64,000 bases of DNA from an uncultured Acidobacteriota bacterium (lineage in GTDB: Bacteria; Acidobacteriota; Blastocatellia; Pyrinomonadales; Pyrinomonadaceae): NCBI GenBank assembly GCA_937871585.1, contig CALMPJ010000102.1:1-64000 (forward strand), given 5' to 3'. A model generated the notes under the pieces. The model made no database searches and had not been told where the DNA came from. It saw nothing but the letters and a program-made list of their open reading frames with translations. The position numbers and the translations under genes are program-made. Shown in pieces: positions 43,808 to 53,658 of the stretch; the stretch's first letter is position 1, and the number at the start of each line of letters is the position of its first letter.

Positions 43808-43836
43808 AAGGGCCGACAATTCGCCGGCCCTTATTT
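43808..43836. terminator. Rho-independent terminator between convergent genes
   Basis: aagggccg (43808-43815) pairs with cggccctt (43825-43832), followed by attttt on the plus strand and preceded by aaaa, so it can serve both the Oar-type gene and the TPR gene that converges on it. Confidence 0.85.
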
Positions 43837-44850
43837 TTATTTGTTTTCAGCAATATACTTTTCGTACTTCGCCTTGTCCGGATGATCCGGCTTCTTTTCC
43901 AAGAACAATTTATACTCGTCGGCAGCTCTTTTCTTGAGGTTTGCCGCGTCGTAAAGAGATGCAAGCCTCAAATGAAGTTCAGCCTTTTCGGTCGGAGCGA
44001 GCTTGATCGCATTATTCATCGCGGGTACGGCGAGGGAACCTTTCTTAACGGCCAAATACGATTCGCCCAGAAAGTGATAAGCGTCGGCGGATTCCGAATT
44101 CGCTTTGGTCGCATTCGAGAGAACCAAGATCGCATCATCAAATCGCTTTGCTCCAAAGTAGAGCTTGCCAAGATTCAATAGAGCAAGAAAATAATCGCGC
44201 TTCAGCTCGATCGCTTTGAAATAAGCGGCTTCCGCATTGTCTGTCGATCCCTTTCGGAAATAGATGTTGCCAAGCTCGGTCCAGGCCTCGTAGTCCTTTG
44301 GGTCGGCAGCCAGAACCTTATCGAACATCTTGATAGCATCAGCCTCTTTGCCCGAGCGAACTGCCTCGAGAGCCTTGCCAAACGTCTCGATATTCGATTC
44401 AGGGCGTTTATAGGCATCCTTAGCCGAGACGACGCCCGGCTTCGCGATTCCACGAAAAGTTGCGGGCACATTGATGTCCAGGTTCAAATTGCCGGTCGAG
44501 GGTGCAATGACGCTCTGCCGAGATATCTCGGCACCATCGACCTCAACTACAAGGGTTATTACCTGGCGCGGCACGTCCCGCATCGAATAGTAACCGGTCG
44601 CCTGCGCGTTCGCACGCGTGACGGGAATACCATTTAGTAAGACCGATAGAGCTACAACCGGTTTTCGGTCGGATTGTTCCGAGCCTTCGAACGAGACTTT
44701 GCCCGAAATGACCATTGAAGCCGAGCTGCCGGCCTCGATCTTGAACGGGAGTCCGCTGGCCGCGCGGCTTTCGTCGGACTGAGCGGCAATGCCAAATGTT
44801 ATCGAGAACAGTAGAGCAGTGAATGTTGCACAGCGTGATAGGTAATTCAT
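43837..44850 (-). CDS. Exported TPR protein
   Basis: 337 residues. Signal peptide MNYLSRCATFTALLFSITFG to AAQ. Residues about 40-130 form a beta domain with a carboxypeptidase-regulatory-like look (MVISGKVSFEG, GYYSMRDVPRQVITLVVEVD). About five TPR units follow (AIKMFDKVLAADPKDYEAWT, NAEAAYFKAIELKRDYFLAL, AILVLSNATKANSESADAYH). It probably serves as a periplasmic adaptor; partners are unknown. No ribosome binding site is obvious before the ATG at 44850. Confidence 0.85.
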   Translation of the reverse strand: MNYLSRCATFTALLFSITFGIAAQSDESRAASGLPFKIEAGSSASMVISGKVSFEGSEQSDRKPVVALSVLLNGIPVTRANAQATGYYSMRDVPRQVITLVVEVDGAEISRQSVIAPSTGNLNLDINVPATFRGIAKPGVVSAKDAYKRPESNIETFGKALEAVRSGKEADAIKMFDKVLAADPKDYEAWTELGNIYFRKGSTDNAEAAYFKAIELKRDYFLALLNLGKLYFGAKRFDDAILVLSNATKANSESADAYHFLGESYLAVKKGSLAVPAMNNAIKLAPTEKAELHLRLASLYDAANLKKRAADEYKLFLEKKPDHPDKAKYEKYIAENK

Positions 44851-44917
44851 AAAAACTCCAACGAATGATTCAACTAATATGCGAGTTTTGTCGGTTAGTC
44901 AAGCAATTCGCAACTTA

Positions 44918-45577
44918 TCAGCGGGCTGCGAATGAGTCATTGCCGGTGATAGCGGCTAGGTGGCGGGTGTCGTTGATGGCCAGGACGCGGACGTTTGTTC
45001 GGCTGCGGAATTCGAAACGATTGATGCCGCAGTTCGAGGTGATGAGCCACGGCGTGCTTTTTGTGCCGCGATGAATAGCTCCGAGCAGGTTGAGCGTCAA
45101 GTAGCAGATCGCCCCCGTATGCGAGAAGATCGCGATCTTTTCGTGCTGATGATTGCGAATGAGCTCGTTAAGTTTCGACGTCGCTCGCTTGAGCAAATGC
45201 CGATAGCTTTCACCGCCGGAAATGACATGGTTGACGTTGCGGTTTACTAGTGCGAAGTAATCTTTCGGATGTCTTTCTTTTGATTCGTCGAACGTGAGGC
45301 CTTCGAGCACGCCGACGTGGCGTTCGCGAAATGCTTGCGTTGCATGAATATCGATACCGAGAAGTTTCGCCAATGGTTCCGCGGTCTGCATCGCTCTTTC
45401 GAGGTCGCTCGAATAAATGACGTTAACGCCTTCTTTGGCAAGCACTTGAGCCGTAGCTTCAGCCTGCTTTCGTCCAAGCTCCGACAAAGGCGTCGGTCCA
45501 TGCCCGCCAAAACGCCCTTCGGCATTACCGGCGGACTGGCCGTGTCGAATCAAATATAATCGTGTTGGCGGCGGCAT
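44918..45577 (-). CDS. Histidine phosphatase (phosphoglycerate mutase-like)
   Basis: 219 residues from the ATG at 45577. The catalytic RHG motif with phospho-accepting H12 is in LYLIRHGQS; the acid/base Glu is in FRERHVG; the second His is in IFSHTG. A TTG at 45613 preceded by AAGGA would add 12 hydrophobic residues (VIFLYTFAFVA); both starts are possible. Members dephosphorylate sugar phosphates, alpha-ribazole phosphate or other small molecules; no feature here tells which. It follows prfA on the same strand by about 25-60 bases, the place often held by prmC. Confidence 0.88.
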   Translation of the reverse strand: MPPPTRLYLIRHGQSAGNAEGRFGGHGPTPLSELGRKQAEATAQVLAKEGVNVIYSSDLERAMQTAEPLAKLLGIDIHATQAFRERHVGVLEGLTFDESKERHPKDYFALVNRNVNHVISGGESYRHLLKRATSKLNELIRNHQHEKIAIFSHTGAICYLTLNLLGAIHRGTKSTPWLITSNCGINRFEFRSRTNVRVLAINDTRHLAAITGNDSFAAR

Positions 45578-45635
45578 AGCGACAAAGGCAAAAGTATAAA
45601 GGAAAATGACCAAAATGTCCTTTTCCTATCGTAAC

Positions 45636-46712
45636 TTACGCCCCGACTGCCTCGGCCTTGAGCTTCTCGGTTTGGTAGTGCGTTTGCAGTGCCAATATGA
45701 AATCGTCAAGCCCGCCTTCCATGACGAGGTCGAGTTGGTGGACGGTCATGCCGATACGGTGATCGGTTACGCGATTTTCTTTGAAATTGTATGTGCGGAT
45801 CTTCTCGCTGCGATCGCCCGAACCGACCATCGATTTGCGTTCGGCTGATTGGGCGTCGTGCTGTTTTTGTTCTTCGAGTTCTTGCAGACGAGCACGTAGA
45901 ACACGCATGGCTTTTTCACGGTTCTTGATCTGCGATTTCTCGTCCTGCATCGACACGACAACGCCCGAAGGCATGTGCGTAATTCGGACGGCGGAATACG
46001 TCGTGTTTACAGACTGACCGCCGGGACCGCTCGAACAGAAGGTGTCTATACGCAGGTCGTTTTGGTTGATCTGAACATCGACCTCTTCGGCTTCGGGCAA
46101 CACGGCAACGGTGATCGCGGACGTGTGAATTCGTCCTTGAGTCTCGGTCTGTGGTACGCGCTGAACACGATGAACGCCGGATTCGAACCGCATTTTCGAA
46201 TAAACATTATCGCCTTCGATCACGGCCGTCGCGTCTTTGATGCCGCCGACGCCGTTGTCTGAGGCTTCCATTACGTCCATTTTCCAGCCTTGACGCTCGG
46301 CGAAACGTGCGTACATTCTGAGGATCTCGGCAGCAAACAAAGTTGCTTCGTCGCCGCCCGTTCCGGCACGAATTTCGAGAATAACGTTCTTTTCGTCGTT
46401 TGGATCTTTCGGGATCAAAAGGAACTTCAGGTCTTCTTCGGCGACAGGCAAACGCTCTTCGATATCCGTGATCTCAAGCTGCGCCATCTCGCGCATCTCG
46501 TCATCGTCGGCCAATTCGATCAGATCTTTCGCGCCGGCGAGATCTTCTTGAAGCTTTTTGACCTCGCGATATTTCTCGACGATCTCGCCAAGCGAACGAT
46601 GCTGTTTCATCGTCTTGGCGTACGCCTTCATATCCGACATGATCTCCGGGCTGGAGATCTGTTCGGTCAGTTCTTCGTAGTTCTTTTCAATTTGAGCTAA
46701 TTTCTCAAGCAT
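45636..46712 (-). CDS. prfA: Peptide chain release factor 1
   Basis: 358 residues, the length of bacterial RF1. It reads UAA and UAG and triggers peptide release. The catalytic GGQ is at 231-233 ([11 protein letters not shown]). The codon-recognition segment [20 protein letters not shown] has the PxT type of RF1 rather than the SPF of RF2. The N-terminal helical domain (about 1-110) is complete. It is preceded by DUF1385 with 15 bases between them, matching the common order rpmE, yqhQ-like, prfA. Confidence 0.96.
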   Translation of the reverse strand: MLEKLAQIEKNYEELTEQISSPEIMSDMKAYAKTMKQHRSLGEIVEKYREVKKLQEDLAGAKDLIELADDDEMREMAQLEITDIEERLPVAEEDLKFLLIPKDPNDEKNVILEIRAGTGGDEATLFAAEILRMYARFAERQGWKMDVMEASDNGVGGIKDATAVIEGDNVYSKMRFESGVHRVQRVPQTETQGRIHTSAITVAVLPEAEEVDVQINQNDLRIDTFCSSGPGGQSVNTTYSAVRITHMPSGVVVSMQDEKSQIKNREKAMRVLRARLQELEEQKQHDAQSAERKSMVGSGDRSEKIRTYNFKENRVTDHRIGMTVHQLDLVMEGGLDDFILALQTHYQTEKLKAEAVGA

Positions 46713-46727
46713 AAAAGTAGCGGCCGA

Positions 46728-47891
46728 TCAGGCCGTTGTGCATTGGAATCCGACGGGCGGTGTCGGCTCAAGTTTCAGTGATTCGTCGAGAGCTTTGATA
46801 GCGACCTCGAGCTGTTCGTCGTCAGGCTCTTGCGTCGTAATGTTTTGCAGCCAGATGCCGGGCAGTGTCATTGCCTTAAATATCGCACCCGATTCTTTCT
46901 TCGCGGCGTAGCGTATAACTTCGTAGCTTAGACCAGCGACCAACGGCATCAACGCAATTCGCACGACAAGGTTCAGCCACATCTGTTCAAAATTGATCAC
47001 CGAGAACAGCACGATCGCGATCAACATCACGACCATCAGGAACGAAGTCCCGCAACGCGGATGCTGACGGCTCTGTAACGTAGCATTCTCAGGTGTCAGG
47101 TCAAGGCCCTTTTCCCAAGTAAACACTGTCTTGTGTTCGGCTCCGTGATATTCAAATACTCGGCGAATGTCTCTCAAGAACGACATCGAGAAGATCATTA
47201 TGATGAAAAACACCATTCTGATCAGGCCGTCGATCAGGTTGAAGGCTATCCACATTCCGAACGTATCGATCTTGATACGCCAAACATAGGCCATCGCTGA
47301 TTGCCACCAACTCGCGTCTGCGGCAATTGTCGGCGCCGCTGCCCAGCCGAGCCAGATAAATAGCAAGTTCGTCAGAACGAGCGGTGCGACGATGAAGAGC
47401 AGAATGTTGAATCCAAGGGCAAAAATGATCGAGCCAATTGCACTTGCCGATTGACCTTTCGATTTTTTCTTCGTCTCGGAAGGCATCACGACCTTGACCG
47501 GAGCCTTTGTGAAATTTTCGTCCGTCGTGCCTTCGGCTAAAACTACTTGCGTTTCGATCTCGGCTTCTGTCGTTAATTGTTTCTGAGCTTCTTGATCTTC
47601 TTCCCAAATGCGGGCTGAGAAGTTCAGAGCTTTGACGCCAAGAGCCATCGATTGGATCAAGGTCGCACCGCCGCGAAGCACAGGCGTGTTCAGCCATTTG
47701 TACTTGTCGCTCCATTTCGGCAGCGTCTCAGCGGTCGTGACGATCGAACCGTCCGAACGGCGGCACGCGATAGCGTACGCCGACGGAGTTCGCATCATTA
47801 CGCCTTCCATCACGGCCTGGCCGCCGACGATCAGGTCGCGCTCCATCGCAAAAACAGTATGAATGAACCGAAGCAGTCGTTTAGATCTCAT
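46728..47891 (-). CDS. DUF1385 membrane protein (YqhQ-like)
   Basis: 387 residues. The N-terminal DUF1385 signature is [20 protein letters not shown] followed by [20 protein letters not shown]. Four hydrophobic membrane segments lie at about 150-185, 205-235, 285-305 and 310-335, and [14 protein letters not shown], the conserved central motif, is present. AAAGGAT before the ATG at 47891 supports that start, although an internal Met at residue 16 begins the conserved part. The function of the family is not established; it is often placed between rpmE and prfA, as here. Confidence 0.9.
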   Translation of the reverse strand: MRSKRLLRFIHTVFAMERDLIVGGQAVMEGVMMRTPSAYAIACRRSDGSIVTTAETLPKWSDKYKWLNTPVLRGGATLIQSMALGVKALNFSARIWEEDQEAQKQLTTEAEIETQVVLAEGTTDENFTKAPVKVVMPSETKKKSKGQSASAIGSIIFALGFNILLFIVAPLVLTNLLFIWLGWAAAPTIAADASWWQSAMAYVWRIKIDTFGMWIAFNLIDGLIRMVFFIIMIFSMSFLRDIRRVFEYHGAEHKTVFTWEKGLDLTPENATLQSRQHPRCGTSFLMVVMLIAIVLFSVINFEQMWLNLVVRIALMPLVAGLSYEVIRYAAKKESGAIFKAMTLPGIWLQNITTQEPDDEQLEVAIKALDESLKLEPTPPVGFQCTTA

Positions 47892-47970
47892 ATCCTTTCA
47901 CCTTCGTCCACACGGGACGGTCTTAGATAATTAGATGCTCAATATCGTCGAAATACCACGCCAAAAACAC

Positions 47971-48042
47971 GACGCCGACCTATTTTGCCTAGCGAAAGTG
48001 TATCAAAGTACACGTATACGGTTCGGCGCCAAGGTCGGCGTC
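47971..48042 (-). terminator. Compound hairpin downstream of rpmE
   Basis: gacgccgacct (47971-47981) is a perfect 11-bp inverted repeat of 48032-48042, with an inner hairpin gtgta/tacac (47998-48013). Read on the minus strand it ends ggtcggcgtcgtgttttt, so it probably terminates the rpmE transcript, although the loop region is long. Confidence 0.55.
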
Positions 48043-48094
48043 TAGTTTTCGTTGCTAATATTTGTCGGTGAAATTTCTCACTCGAACAATACTC

Positions 48095-48313
48095 TTAGTT
48101 AGCCGAAGCACCGCTGCGAGCGTAACGCTTGTTAAAACGATCGACGCGTCCTGCGGTATCGACGAGCTTCTGCTTTCCGGTAAAGAACGGATGGCAGGCT
48201 GAACAAATTTCGATATGGAGATCTTCGCCCATTGTCGAACGCGTCTGAAACGTGCTGCCGCACGCACAGATCACCGAGATCTCGTTGTAATTAGGATGAA
48301 TTTCAGGTTTCAT
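48095..48313 (-). CDS. rpmE: 50S ribosomal protein L31 (zinc-binding type)
   Basis: 72 residues from the ATG at 48313, with AAGGAAG upstream. L31 bridges the subunits at the central protuberance. It is the C+ form, with all four zinc cysteines at 16, 18, 37 and 40 ([23 protein letters not shown]). An upstream in-frame start at 48361 has no ribosome binding site and would add a non-family extension. Confidence 0.95.
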   Translation of the reverse strand: MKPEIHPNYNEISVICACGSTFQTRSTMGEDLHIEICSACHPFFTGKQKLVDTAGRVDRFNKRYARSGASAN

Positions 48314-48401
48314 AATGTCACTTCCTTCGCCGTAGATAAGCGATGCGTGTGATAGACGCAATCTACCATCATACGACCGAAGTGCTATATCGTCAAGCGC
48401 A

Positions 48402-48890
48402 TTACGACTTGCGTGTAAAGGCGCCTTCGTAGGTTTCGATCCACTGTTTCGGAGTCATTTTCTTTGCGAGTTCGCCTATGAGTGCGTTCGGAACGTCTTC
48501 CGGCTTCTTCATCCGAATGCACGATTTGCCCATATCGAGCTTCTTTTGCGAGTGTTTTGGCCATTCGGACGTAAACCAGTCCATTAGCTTCGGGTCGGCA
48601 TAAACGCCCATGTGATAGACCGCCATGAAGTTCTTCTGCGACGCGATCGACAAGAATGGCAAAGGCAGTTTCGGGTCGCAATGATAGCCCTTTGGATAGA
48701 TAGAGTGCGGCACGACCCAGCCGATGTGGCCGTACGACATTACTTCGACGAATCCTTTTGGGATCTTCTTGTTGATGATCTCGCGAAGTTTCGTCATCGC
48801 TTCGCGGCGGTCTTCGGGCAAGGATGCGATGTATTCGTCAGGTGTTTTAGCTGGTGATTGCCTGTTCGGACTTCCTTGACAACAGCTCAT
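48402..48890 (-). CDS. DUF1801 domain protein
   Basis: 162 residues from the ATG at 48890. The DUF1801 (YdhG-like) core is [47 protein letters not shown] and [14 protein letters not shown]. The function of the family is unknown. It starts inside the methyltransferase gene and overlaps its last 44 bases in another frame. A Cys-rich start ([11 protein letters not shown]) is odd and could mean translation begins further in. Confidence 0.82.
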   Translation of the reverse strand: MSCCQGSPNRQSPAKTPDEYIASLPEDRREAMTKLREIINKKIPKGFVEVMSYGHIGWVVPHSIYPKGYHCDPKLPLPFLSIASQKNFMAVYHMGVYADPKLMDWFTSEWPKHSQKKLDMGKSCIRMKKPEDVPNALIGELAKKMTPKQWIETYEGAFTRKS

Positions 48891-50037
48891 CGGGCCGTTG
48901 TCTTTCAATTGAAAATTGTGATCGTATCGACGCGATCTGTTCCTCAAAGGTCGCCGCATTTTTCGGCCGCTCAATTCGCGTACCGACAAGTAAATTGTTC
49001 TTCGGCGTGTGTTCGACGCTGACGAACTCGATCATTTTAGTCGCATAGCCTTCGCGTTCGAGAAGCAAAGAACGCAGGCCGTCGGTGATTGTCTCGGCAG
49101 TTCGTTCGGCTAGAACGCCGTGTTTGAGAACGTCCTTGAGCATTTCAGGCGCTTTAATCTGCGGGCGAACTTGCTGATGACAGCACGGTGCTGCAACGAT
49201 CAATTCGGCATTTGCAGAAATGCCTTTGAACAACGCATCGTCGGTCGCTGTGTCGCAGGCGTGAAGTGCGATCAAGATATCTACATCGGTCAGCTCAAAA
49301 GAATCGATCGTGCCTTGAACAAATTCGAGGTCATCAAACTCACTGGCTTTCGCAATGTCGTTACAAAGCTCAACAAGATTCTCGCGTGCCTCAACGCCTG
49401 TGATAGTAACGTTGACCTTTGCCGTGTTTGCGAAATAATCGTAAGCCGCAAACGTCAGGTAACCTTTGCCCGAGCCCATATCTAATATGCGAAGCGTCGG
49501 CTTGTTCTTTAGAGAAGACTTTTCAACCAGCGACGCCAATATCTCGACAAACTTATTTATCTGTGTCCATTTTTTCTGCTGCTTGTCGCGTATTTCGCCG
49601 CGGTCGGTCGTAATGCCAAGCGCTCGCAGATACGACGAATTGGGATCGATCAGACGGGTCTTTTCTCGATCGTGAGTCGCAGCGACTGCTTTCTTGAACG
49701 TTGGCTTTGCTTTGTTGAGCCGCGAACCTTTCTTGCCGATATCGAGTTGGTAGTCACCTTCGGATGTGAACAAATGCCCGCTGAAAAACTGGCCGTCGAG
49801 CATTTGGGTGATCAGTTTAATGCCTTCGTCGGTTGCGTAATTCTTTGCAGTGTCGCGTGTGTCGTATTTATATAAGAAGAACAACCGCCGACCTTTTTTC
49901 GTCTCGATAGTGCGGATATTTATCTTTTGCAGATGCCCGTCATCGCCCTTATAATTGCCAAGAGTCGCTTTGATAAATGTTTCGTTGGCAAGGCTTGCCG
50001 CAAACGCATCAATGAACTTGTCGAGATTTTCGCTCAC
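48847..50037 (-). CDS. Class I SAM-dependent methyltransferase (Methyltransf_32-like)
   Basis: 396 residues. A basic N-terminal region of about 180 residues ([29 protein letters not shown]) precedes a Rossmann methyltransferase domain: SAM motif [44 protein letters not shown], and the family's [10 protein letters not shown]. The two Cys of that motif may matter for activity. The PF13679-like group includes RNA methyltransferases, and the basic N-terminus would suit RNA, but the substrate is not shown. It is divergent from the VOC gene with 31 bases between starts, and it overlaps the DUF1801 gene at its end. Confidence 0.85.
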   Translation of the reverse strand: MSENLDKFIDAFAASLANETFIKATLGNYKGDDGHLQKINIRTIETKKGRRLFFLYKYDTRDTAKNYATDEGIKLITQMLDGQFFSGHLFTSEGDYQLDIGKKGSRLNKAKPTFKKAVAATHDREKTRLIDPNSSYLRALGITTDRGEIRDKQQKKWTQINKFVEILASLVEKSSLKNKPTLRILDMGSGKGYLTFAAYDYFANTAKVNVTITGVEARENLVELCNDIAKASEFDDLEFVQGTIDSFELTDVDILIALHACDTATDDALFKGISANAELIVAAPCCHQQVRPQIKAPEMLKDVLKHGVLAERTAETITDGLRSLLLEREGYATKMIEFVSVEHTPKNNLLVGTRIERPKNAATFEEQIASIRSQFSIERQRPDELLSRKSEQAITS

Positions 50038-50068
50038 GAGGTTTAAGATAACAGAAATCTTCTTACGT

Positions 50069-50485
50069 ATGAAAAATCTATTCCACCTTGCCTTTCCCGT
50101 TCACGACCTTGACGCTGCGCGTGAGTTTTATGGCAGTGTTATGGAATGTCCTGAGGGCCGCAGTTCTGAGTGTTGGATCGATTTCGATCTTTACGGCCAT
50201 CAGATCGTGACGCACTTGGCACCGGGATCGGCAGGCATAAAGGCTGAGAACCATGTCGATGCCGATCATGTGCCGGTTCCGCATTTTGGTATCGTGCTAC
50301 CGATCGACGAATGGCAGGCATTGGCTGACAAGCTTTCGGCAAAAGGTGTGAAATTCATAATTGAGCCAAAGATTCGGTTCGCCGGCGAAGTTGGCGAGCA
50401 GGCGACGATGTTCTTCCTCGACCCGAGCGGCAACGCGCTCGAATTCAAAGGCTTTCGCGATTTCTCGAACGTATTTGCAAAGTAG
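50069..50485 (+). CDS. VOC (glyoxalase/dioxygenase) family protein
   Basis: 138 residues from the ATG at 50069. The VOC metal-binding fold is shown by [28 protein letters not shown] and the terminal [15 protein letters not shown]; His6, the PHFG His and the final Glu are the likely metal ligands. Members include glyoxalases and extradiol dioxygenases; this one's reaction is unknown. An upstream in-frame start at 49955 would run through the start of the divergent methyltransferase gene and lacks support. Confidence 0.88.
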   Translation: MKNLFHLAFPVHDLDAAREFYGSVMECPEGRSSECWIDFDLYGHQIVTHLAPGSAGIKAENHVDADHVPVPHFGIVLPIDEWQALADKLSAKGVKFIIEPKIRFAGEVGEQATMFFLDPSGNALEFKGFRDFSNVFAK

Positions 50486-50491
50486 AGAACA

Positions 50492-51427
50492 ATGAAGATA
50501 CTTCTTTTGGTCGCCGCTCTTGCCGTCGCGATCTCCGCCCAAACACCCGAACGAACCATTGCGATCACTATCGACGATCTGCCGGTTGTCTCTACGCGTG
50601 GTGACATTAAGAATAGGCGTGAAATTACTAAGAAAATTCTTGGACACATCAAAAAAGCGAAAGTTCCGGCGATAGGCTTTGTGAATGAGAACAAGCTTTA
50701 CGCCGGCAAAGAACGCGACGAAAAGCAGATCGATCTGCTCAGAATGTGGGTCAATGCCGGCCTCGAACTTGGTAATCACACCTTCTCGCATCGGAGCCTC
50801 AATCAGATCGAGCTTGGCGATTATCAGTCGGACATTCTTAAAGGCGAGACAATTACCAAAGAATTGCTCGCCAAGAAAGGCAAGCAGATACGCTATTTTA
50901 GGCATCCGTATTTGCAGACCGGACGTTCGCTGGAGGTCAAGGCAGGACTCGACGCGTTCTTGGCAGATCACGGCTATACGATCGCGCCGATATCAGTCGA
51001 TAATGCTGACTACATCTTTTCGCGAGCGTATGACATCGCATTTGATAAAGGTGATAAAGATCTGATGAAGAAAGTTGGCGACGCTTACATTCCATATCTG
51101 GAAAGCAAGCTCGAATACTGGGAACGGCAGTCAACGAAACTTTTCGGCCGCGAAATCAGCCAAACGTTGCTTATCCACGCGAATTTCATCAACTCTGACT
51201 ATCTCGATGATCTTATTGCGATGTTCCATCGTCGAGGCTACAAGGTCGTCGATCTCGAAACAGCGCTGAATGACGAAGCCTACAAATTGCCGGACACCTA
51301 TATCGGTCCGGCCGGAATTTCGTGGGTCCATCGTTGGGCTCGTGAAAAGGGAAGTGACTTCATAATTAAGGAAGAACCAATGGTTCCCGAATTTGTACTC
51401 AAGATCTCCGGCTTCGAATCAGAATAA
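50492..51427 (+). CDS. Polysaccharide deacetylase (NodB-type, CE4)
   Basis: 311 residues. Signal peptide MKILLLVAALAVAISAQ. The NodB domain carries the catalytic Asp pair in AITIDDLP and the metal His pair in NHTFSH, then RYFRHPYLQTG and LLIHANFINSDYLDD. Predicted to deacetylate a cell-wall or exported polysaccharide in the periplasm. Six bases separate it from the VOC gene, and its stop overlaps the next start by one base (taatg). Confidence 0.9.
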   Translation: MKILLLVAALAVAISAQTPERTIAITIDDLPVVSTRGDIKNRREITKKILGHIKKAKVPAIGFVNENKLYAGKERDEKQIDLLRMWVNAGLELGNHTFSHRSLNQIELGDYQSDILKGETITKELLAKKGKQIRYFRHPYLQTGRSLEVKAGLDAFLADHGYTIAPISVDNADYIFSRAYDIAFDKGDKDLMKKVGDAYIPYLESKLEYWERQSTKLFGREISQTLLIHANFINSDYLDDLIAMFHRRGYKVVDLETALNDEAYKLPDTYIGPAGISWVHRWAREKGSDFIIKEEPMVPEFVLKISGFESE

Positions 51428-52578
51428 TGAAGAAAGCGGAGATAGTCATCATCGGCGGCGGAGTAGTCGGGGCTTCGGCCGCTTATCATTTAACGGAGCG
51501 AGGCTGCCGCGATGTACTCGTGCTCGAACGTGAATCGTCGCTCGGGCTCGGCTCGACCGGCAAAGCGACCGGCGGCGTTCGGGCTCAGTTTGAGACTGAC
51601 ATCAATATCAAGCTCTCGCTCTATTCTCTCGATTTTTTCAAAAACTGGGATCACGATTGCGGCTACGATCCGCGCGGATATTTGTTCGTTGCAACCGAGG
51701 AACGACAGTTTGGCTATCTGCAAACAACGTCTGAACGTCAGCGTCAGATTGGTTATGAAGGCGTGTCGACGCTATCGACTGACGAGATCAGGCGATTAGT
51801 GCCTTCGCTGAATTGCGACGACATCGTCGGTGGAACGTGGGGGCCGCGAGACGGCTTTATCGATCCGCTCGCCGTTCTCGACGGGTTTGCGACGACTGCA
51901 AAAGCGAACGGAGCAAAGTTTGACACCGTTCGAACTGTCTCGTCGATCAATACAGCGAACGGTAGAGCTGTCTCCGTCACAACCTCGGACGGCGATATCG
52001 AATGTGATGCCGTCGTGCTTTGTGCAGGTGCGTGGGCGAGCGATCTTGCGGCAACTGCAGGAATCGATCTGCCTGTCGCACCGCAGCGGCGACAGATCGT
52101 TTGGGCTAAAGCAACCCAGCAACTGCCTGCGAATTTGCCGATGGTCATCGATATGTCGAATGGCTTTCATTTTCGACCTGCCAAGAACTATGTTGATGAA
52201 GTCTTGTTTGCCTACGCCGATCCCGATGAACCATCGGGTTTCTCAACTGAATTCGACGACGAGTTTATTGCGAAGGTTTACGAAAAAGCCCGTCATCGGG
52301 CCCCGTTCCTCGCCGAAACCGACGTCATCCGCGCTAAATGCCGTGCAGGTTTGTACGAAAACTCTCCCGACCATCACGCTATCTTAGGTGGTTGCGAAGT
52401 TGGCGGTTTGTATTTTGCGAATGGCTTTTCCGGCCACGGCGTGATGCACTCTCCCGCGACAGGTCGAGCACTCGCGGAGATCATTCTTGATGGCAAGGCG
52501 TCGTTCCTCGAGGTTTCGAGTCTGTCGATAGATCGATTTGCAAAAGGCGAATTACTTCACGAAACAGCCTTTATATAA
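51427..52578 (+). CDS. FAD-dependent oxidoreductase (DAO, sarcosine-oxidase-like)
   Basis: 383 residues. FAD motif IVIIGGGVVGASAAYHLTER near the N-terminus, STGKATGGVRAQFETDIN, the second FAD strand DAVVLCAGAWASDLAATAGI, and the C-terminal FANGFSGHGVMHSPATGRAL typical of D-amino-acid or sarcosine oxidases. It should oxidise a secondary or primary amine using FAD; the substrate is unknown. Translational coupling to the deacetylase gene is likely. There is no signal peptide, so it is cytoplasmic. Confidence 0.9.
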   Translation: MKKAEIVIIGGGVVGASAAYHLTERGCRDVLVLERESSLGLGSTGKATGGVRAQFETDINIKLSLYSLDFFKNWDHDCGYDPRGYLFVATEERQFGYLQTTSERQRQIGYEGVSTLSTDEIRRLVPSLNCDDIVGGTWGPRDGFIDPLAVLDGFATTAKANGAKFDTVRTVSSINTANGRAVSVTTSDGDIECDAVVLCAGAWASDLAATAGIDLPVAPQRRQIVWAKATQQLPANLPMVIDMSNGFHFRPAKNYVDEVLFAYADPDEPSGFSTEFDDEFIAKVYEKARHRAPFLAETDVIRAKCRAGLYENSPDHHAILGGCEVGGLYFANGFSGHGVMHSPATGRALAEIILDGKASFLEVSSLSIDRFAKGELLHETAFI

Positions 52579-52586
52579 GATTTTTC

Positions 52587-52656
52587 AACGCAGGGAACGC
52601 TGAGGTCGCTGAGAAAATCAAATGGGTGTCTCTGCGTTCCCAGCGGTCTCTGCGTT
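52587..52656. repeat. Imperfect inverted repeat of the aacgcaga-type
   Basis: The left arm aacgcagggaacgctgag (from 52587) and the right arm ending tctctgcgtt (52656) form an imperfect 27-bp inverted repeat, about 20 of 27 positions pairing. It fills the gap between the FAD oxidase and histone-deacetylase-like genes and resembles dispersed intergenic repeats containing ctctgcgtt. Confidence 0.65.
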
Positions 52657-52667
52657 AAGATTCTTTT

Positions 52668-53609
52668 ATGACCACTGCAATCGTCCACCATCCGATCTAC
52701 GAAAAGCACGACACCGGCATCGGCCACCCTGAGACGGCGTTGCGGTATTCGTCTGTGATGGATGTTCTTCGTGAGGACGAAGAGTTTTGGTCGTCGCTGA
52801 ACGAGATCACACCGGAGCAAGCTTCGAAGGGCCTGATCCAAGCCGCTCATACTCCGCAGCATTTCAAGCGTGTAGAATCTGCTGTCGAGAACGGCGAGGA
52901 CCGGCTTGATGCAGACACCACGATCTCCATGAAGTCATTCGACGCGGCACTTTACGCTGCCGGCGGTGCTGTCGCTGCGGTCGATGTCGTAATGCAGGGC
53001 GAGGCAGACAACGCGTTCGTCATGGTTCGTCCGCCGGGGCATCATGCGACGGCTGAGCGGGCGATGGGCTTCTGCTTGTTCAACAACGTCGCGGTCGCGG
53101 CTCGCTATGCTCAGAACAAATACAAAGAGATCGACCGTGTCGCGATCCTCGATTGGGACGTTCATCACGGCAACGGTACGCAGGGAATTTTCTACGACGA
53201 TCCAAGCGTCTATTTTCTGTCGATGCATCAGTACCCTTGGTATCCGGGAACGGGAACGCGTGGCGAAACCGGCCACGGTCGCGGGCTTGGTTCGACGATG
53301 AACGTTCCGGTTAAAGCAAACACGAATGCCGCCGAGCACGTCCGAATGTTCGAAGCCGCGATCGAAGACATCTCACGCCGATTTCGTCCCGATCTGATAA
53401 TGATCTCGGCCGGTTTCGATGCCCACGTGACCGATCCGCTTGGGCAGCTAAATCTCGACGACGAAGATTTTCGTTCGATGACCAACACGCTCAAAGACTG
53501 GGCTAATGACACATGCAGTGGCCGGATCGTTTCTTGTCTCGAAGGCGGCTACAACCTCAACACGCTTGGCACCACCGTCAAGAATCACATCGACGAACTA
53601 AAAAGCTAG
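52668..53609 (+). CDS. Histone deacetylase-family hydrolase
   Basis: 313 residues. A zinc-dependent amidohydrolase of the HDAC/AcuC/acetylpolyamine class. Visible motifs: the active-site His pair in RPPGHHATAERAMGFCLFNN, zinc ligands in ILDWDVHHGNGTQGIF and SAGFDAHVTDPLGQL, and the C-terminal CLEGGYNL. Bacterial members deacetylate lysines of proteins, acetylpolyamines or other small molecules; the target here is unknown. It follows a palindromic repeat and has no clear promoter in the 90 bases before it. Confidence 0.92.
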   Translation: MTTAIVHHPIYEKHDTGIGHPETALRYSSVMDVLREDEEFWSSLNEITPEQASKGLIQAAHTPQHFKRVESAVENGEDRLDADTTISMKSFDAALYAAGGAVAAVDVVMQGEADNAFVMVRPPGHHATAERAMGFCLFNNVAVAARYAQNKYKEIDRVAILDWDVHHGNGTQGIFYDDPSVYFLSMHQYPWYPGTGTRGETGHGRGLGSTMNVPVKANTNAAEHVRMFEAAIEDISRRFRPDLIMISAGFDAHVTDPLGQLNLDDEDFRSMTNTLKDWANDTCSGRIVSCLEGGYNLNTLGTTVKNHIDELKS

Positions 53610-53658
53610 GTCAACGTGTGTTACACTCTCGTTGTACCCAAATCAGGAGAGTGCCGTT

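Noticed and set aside
52668-53609. Eukaryotic-type histone deacetylase acquired by transfer
   Set aside because: The HDAC fold is common in bacteria (AcuC and acetylpolyamine hydrolases), and base composition and context look native.
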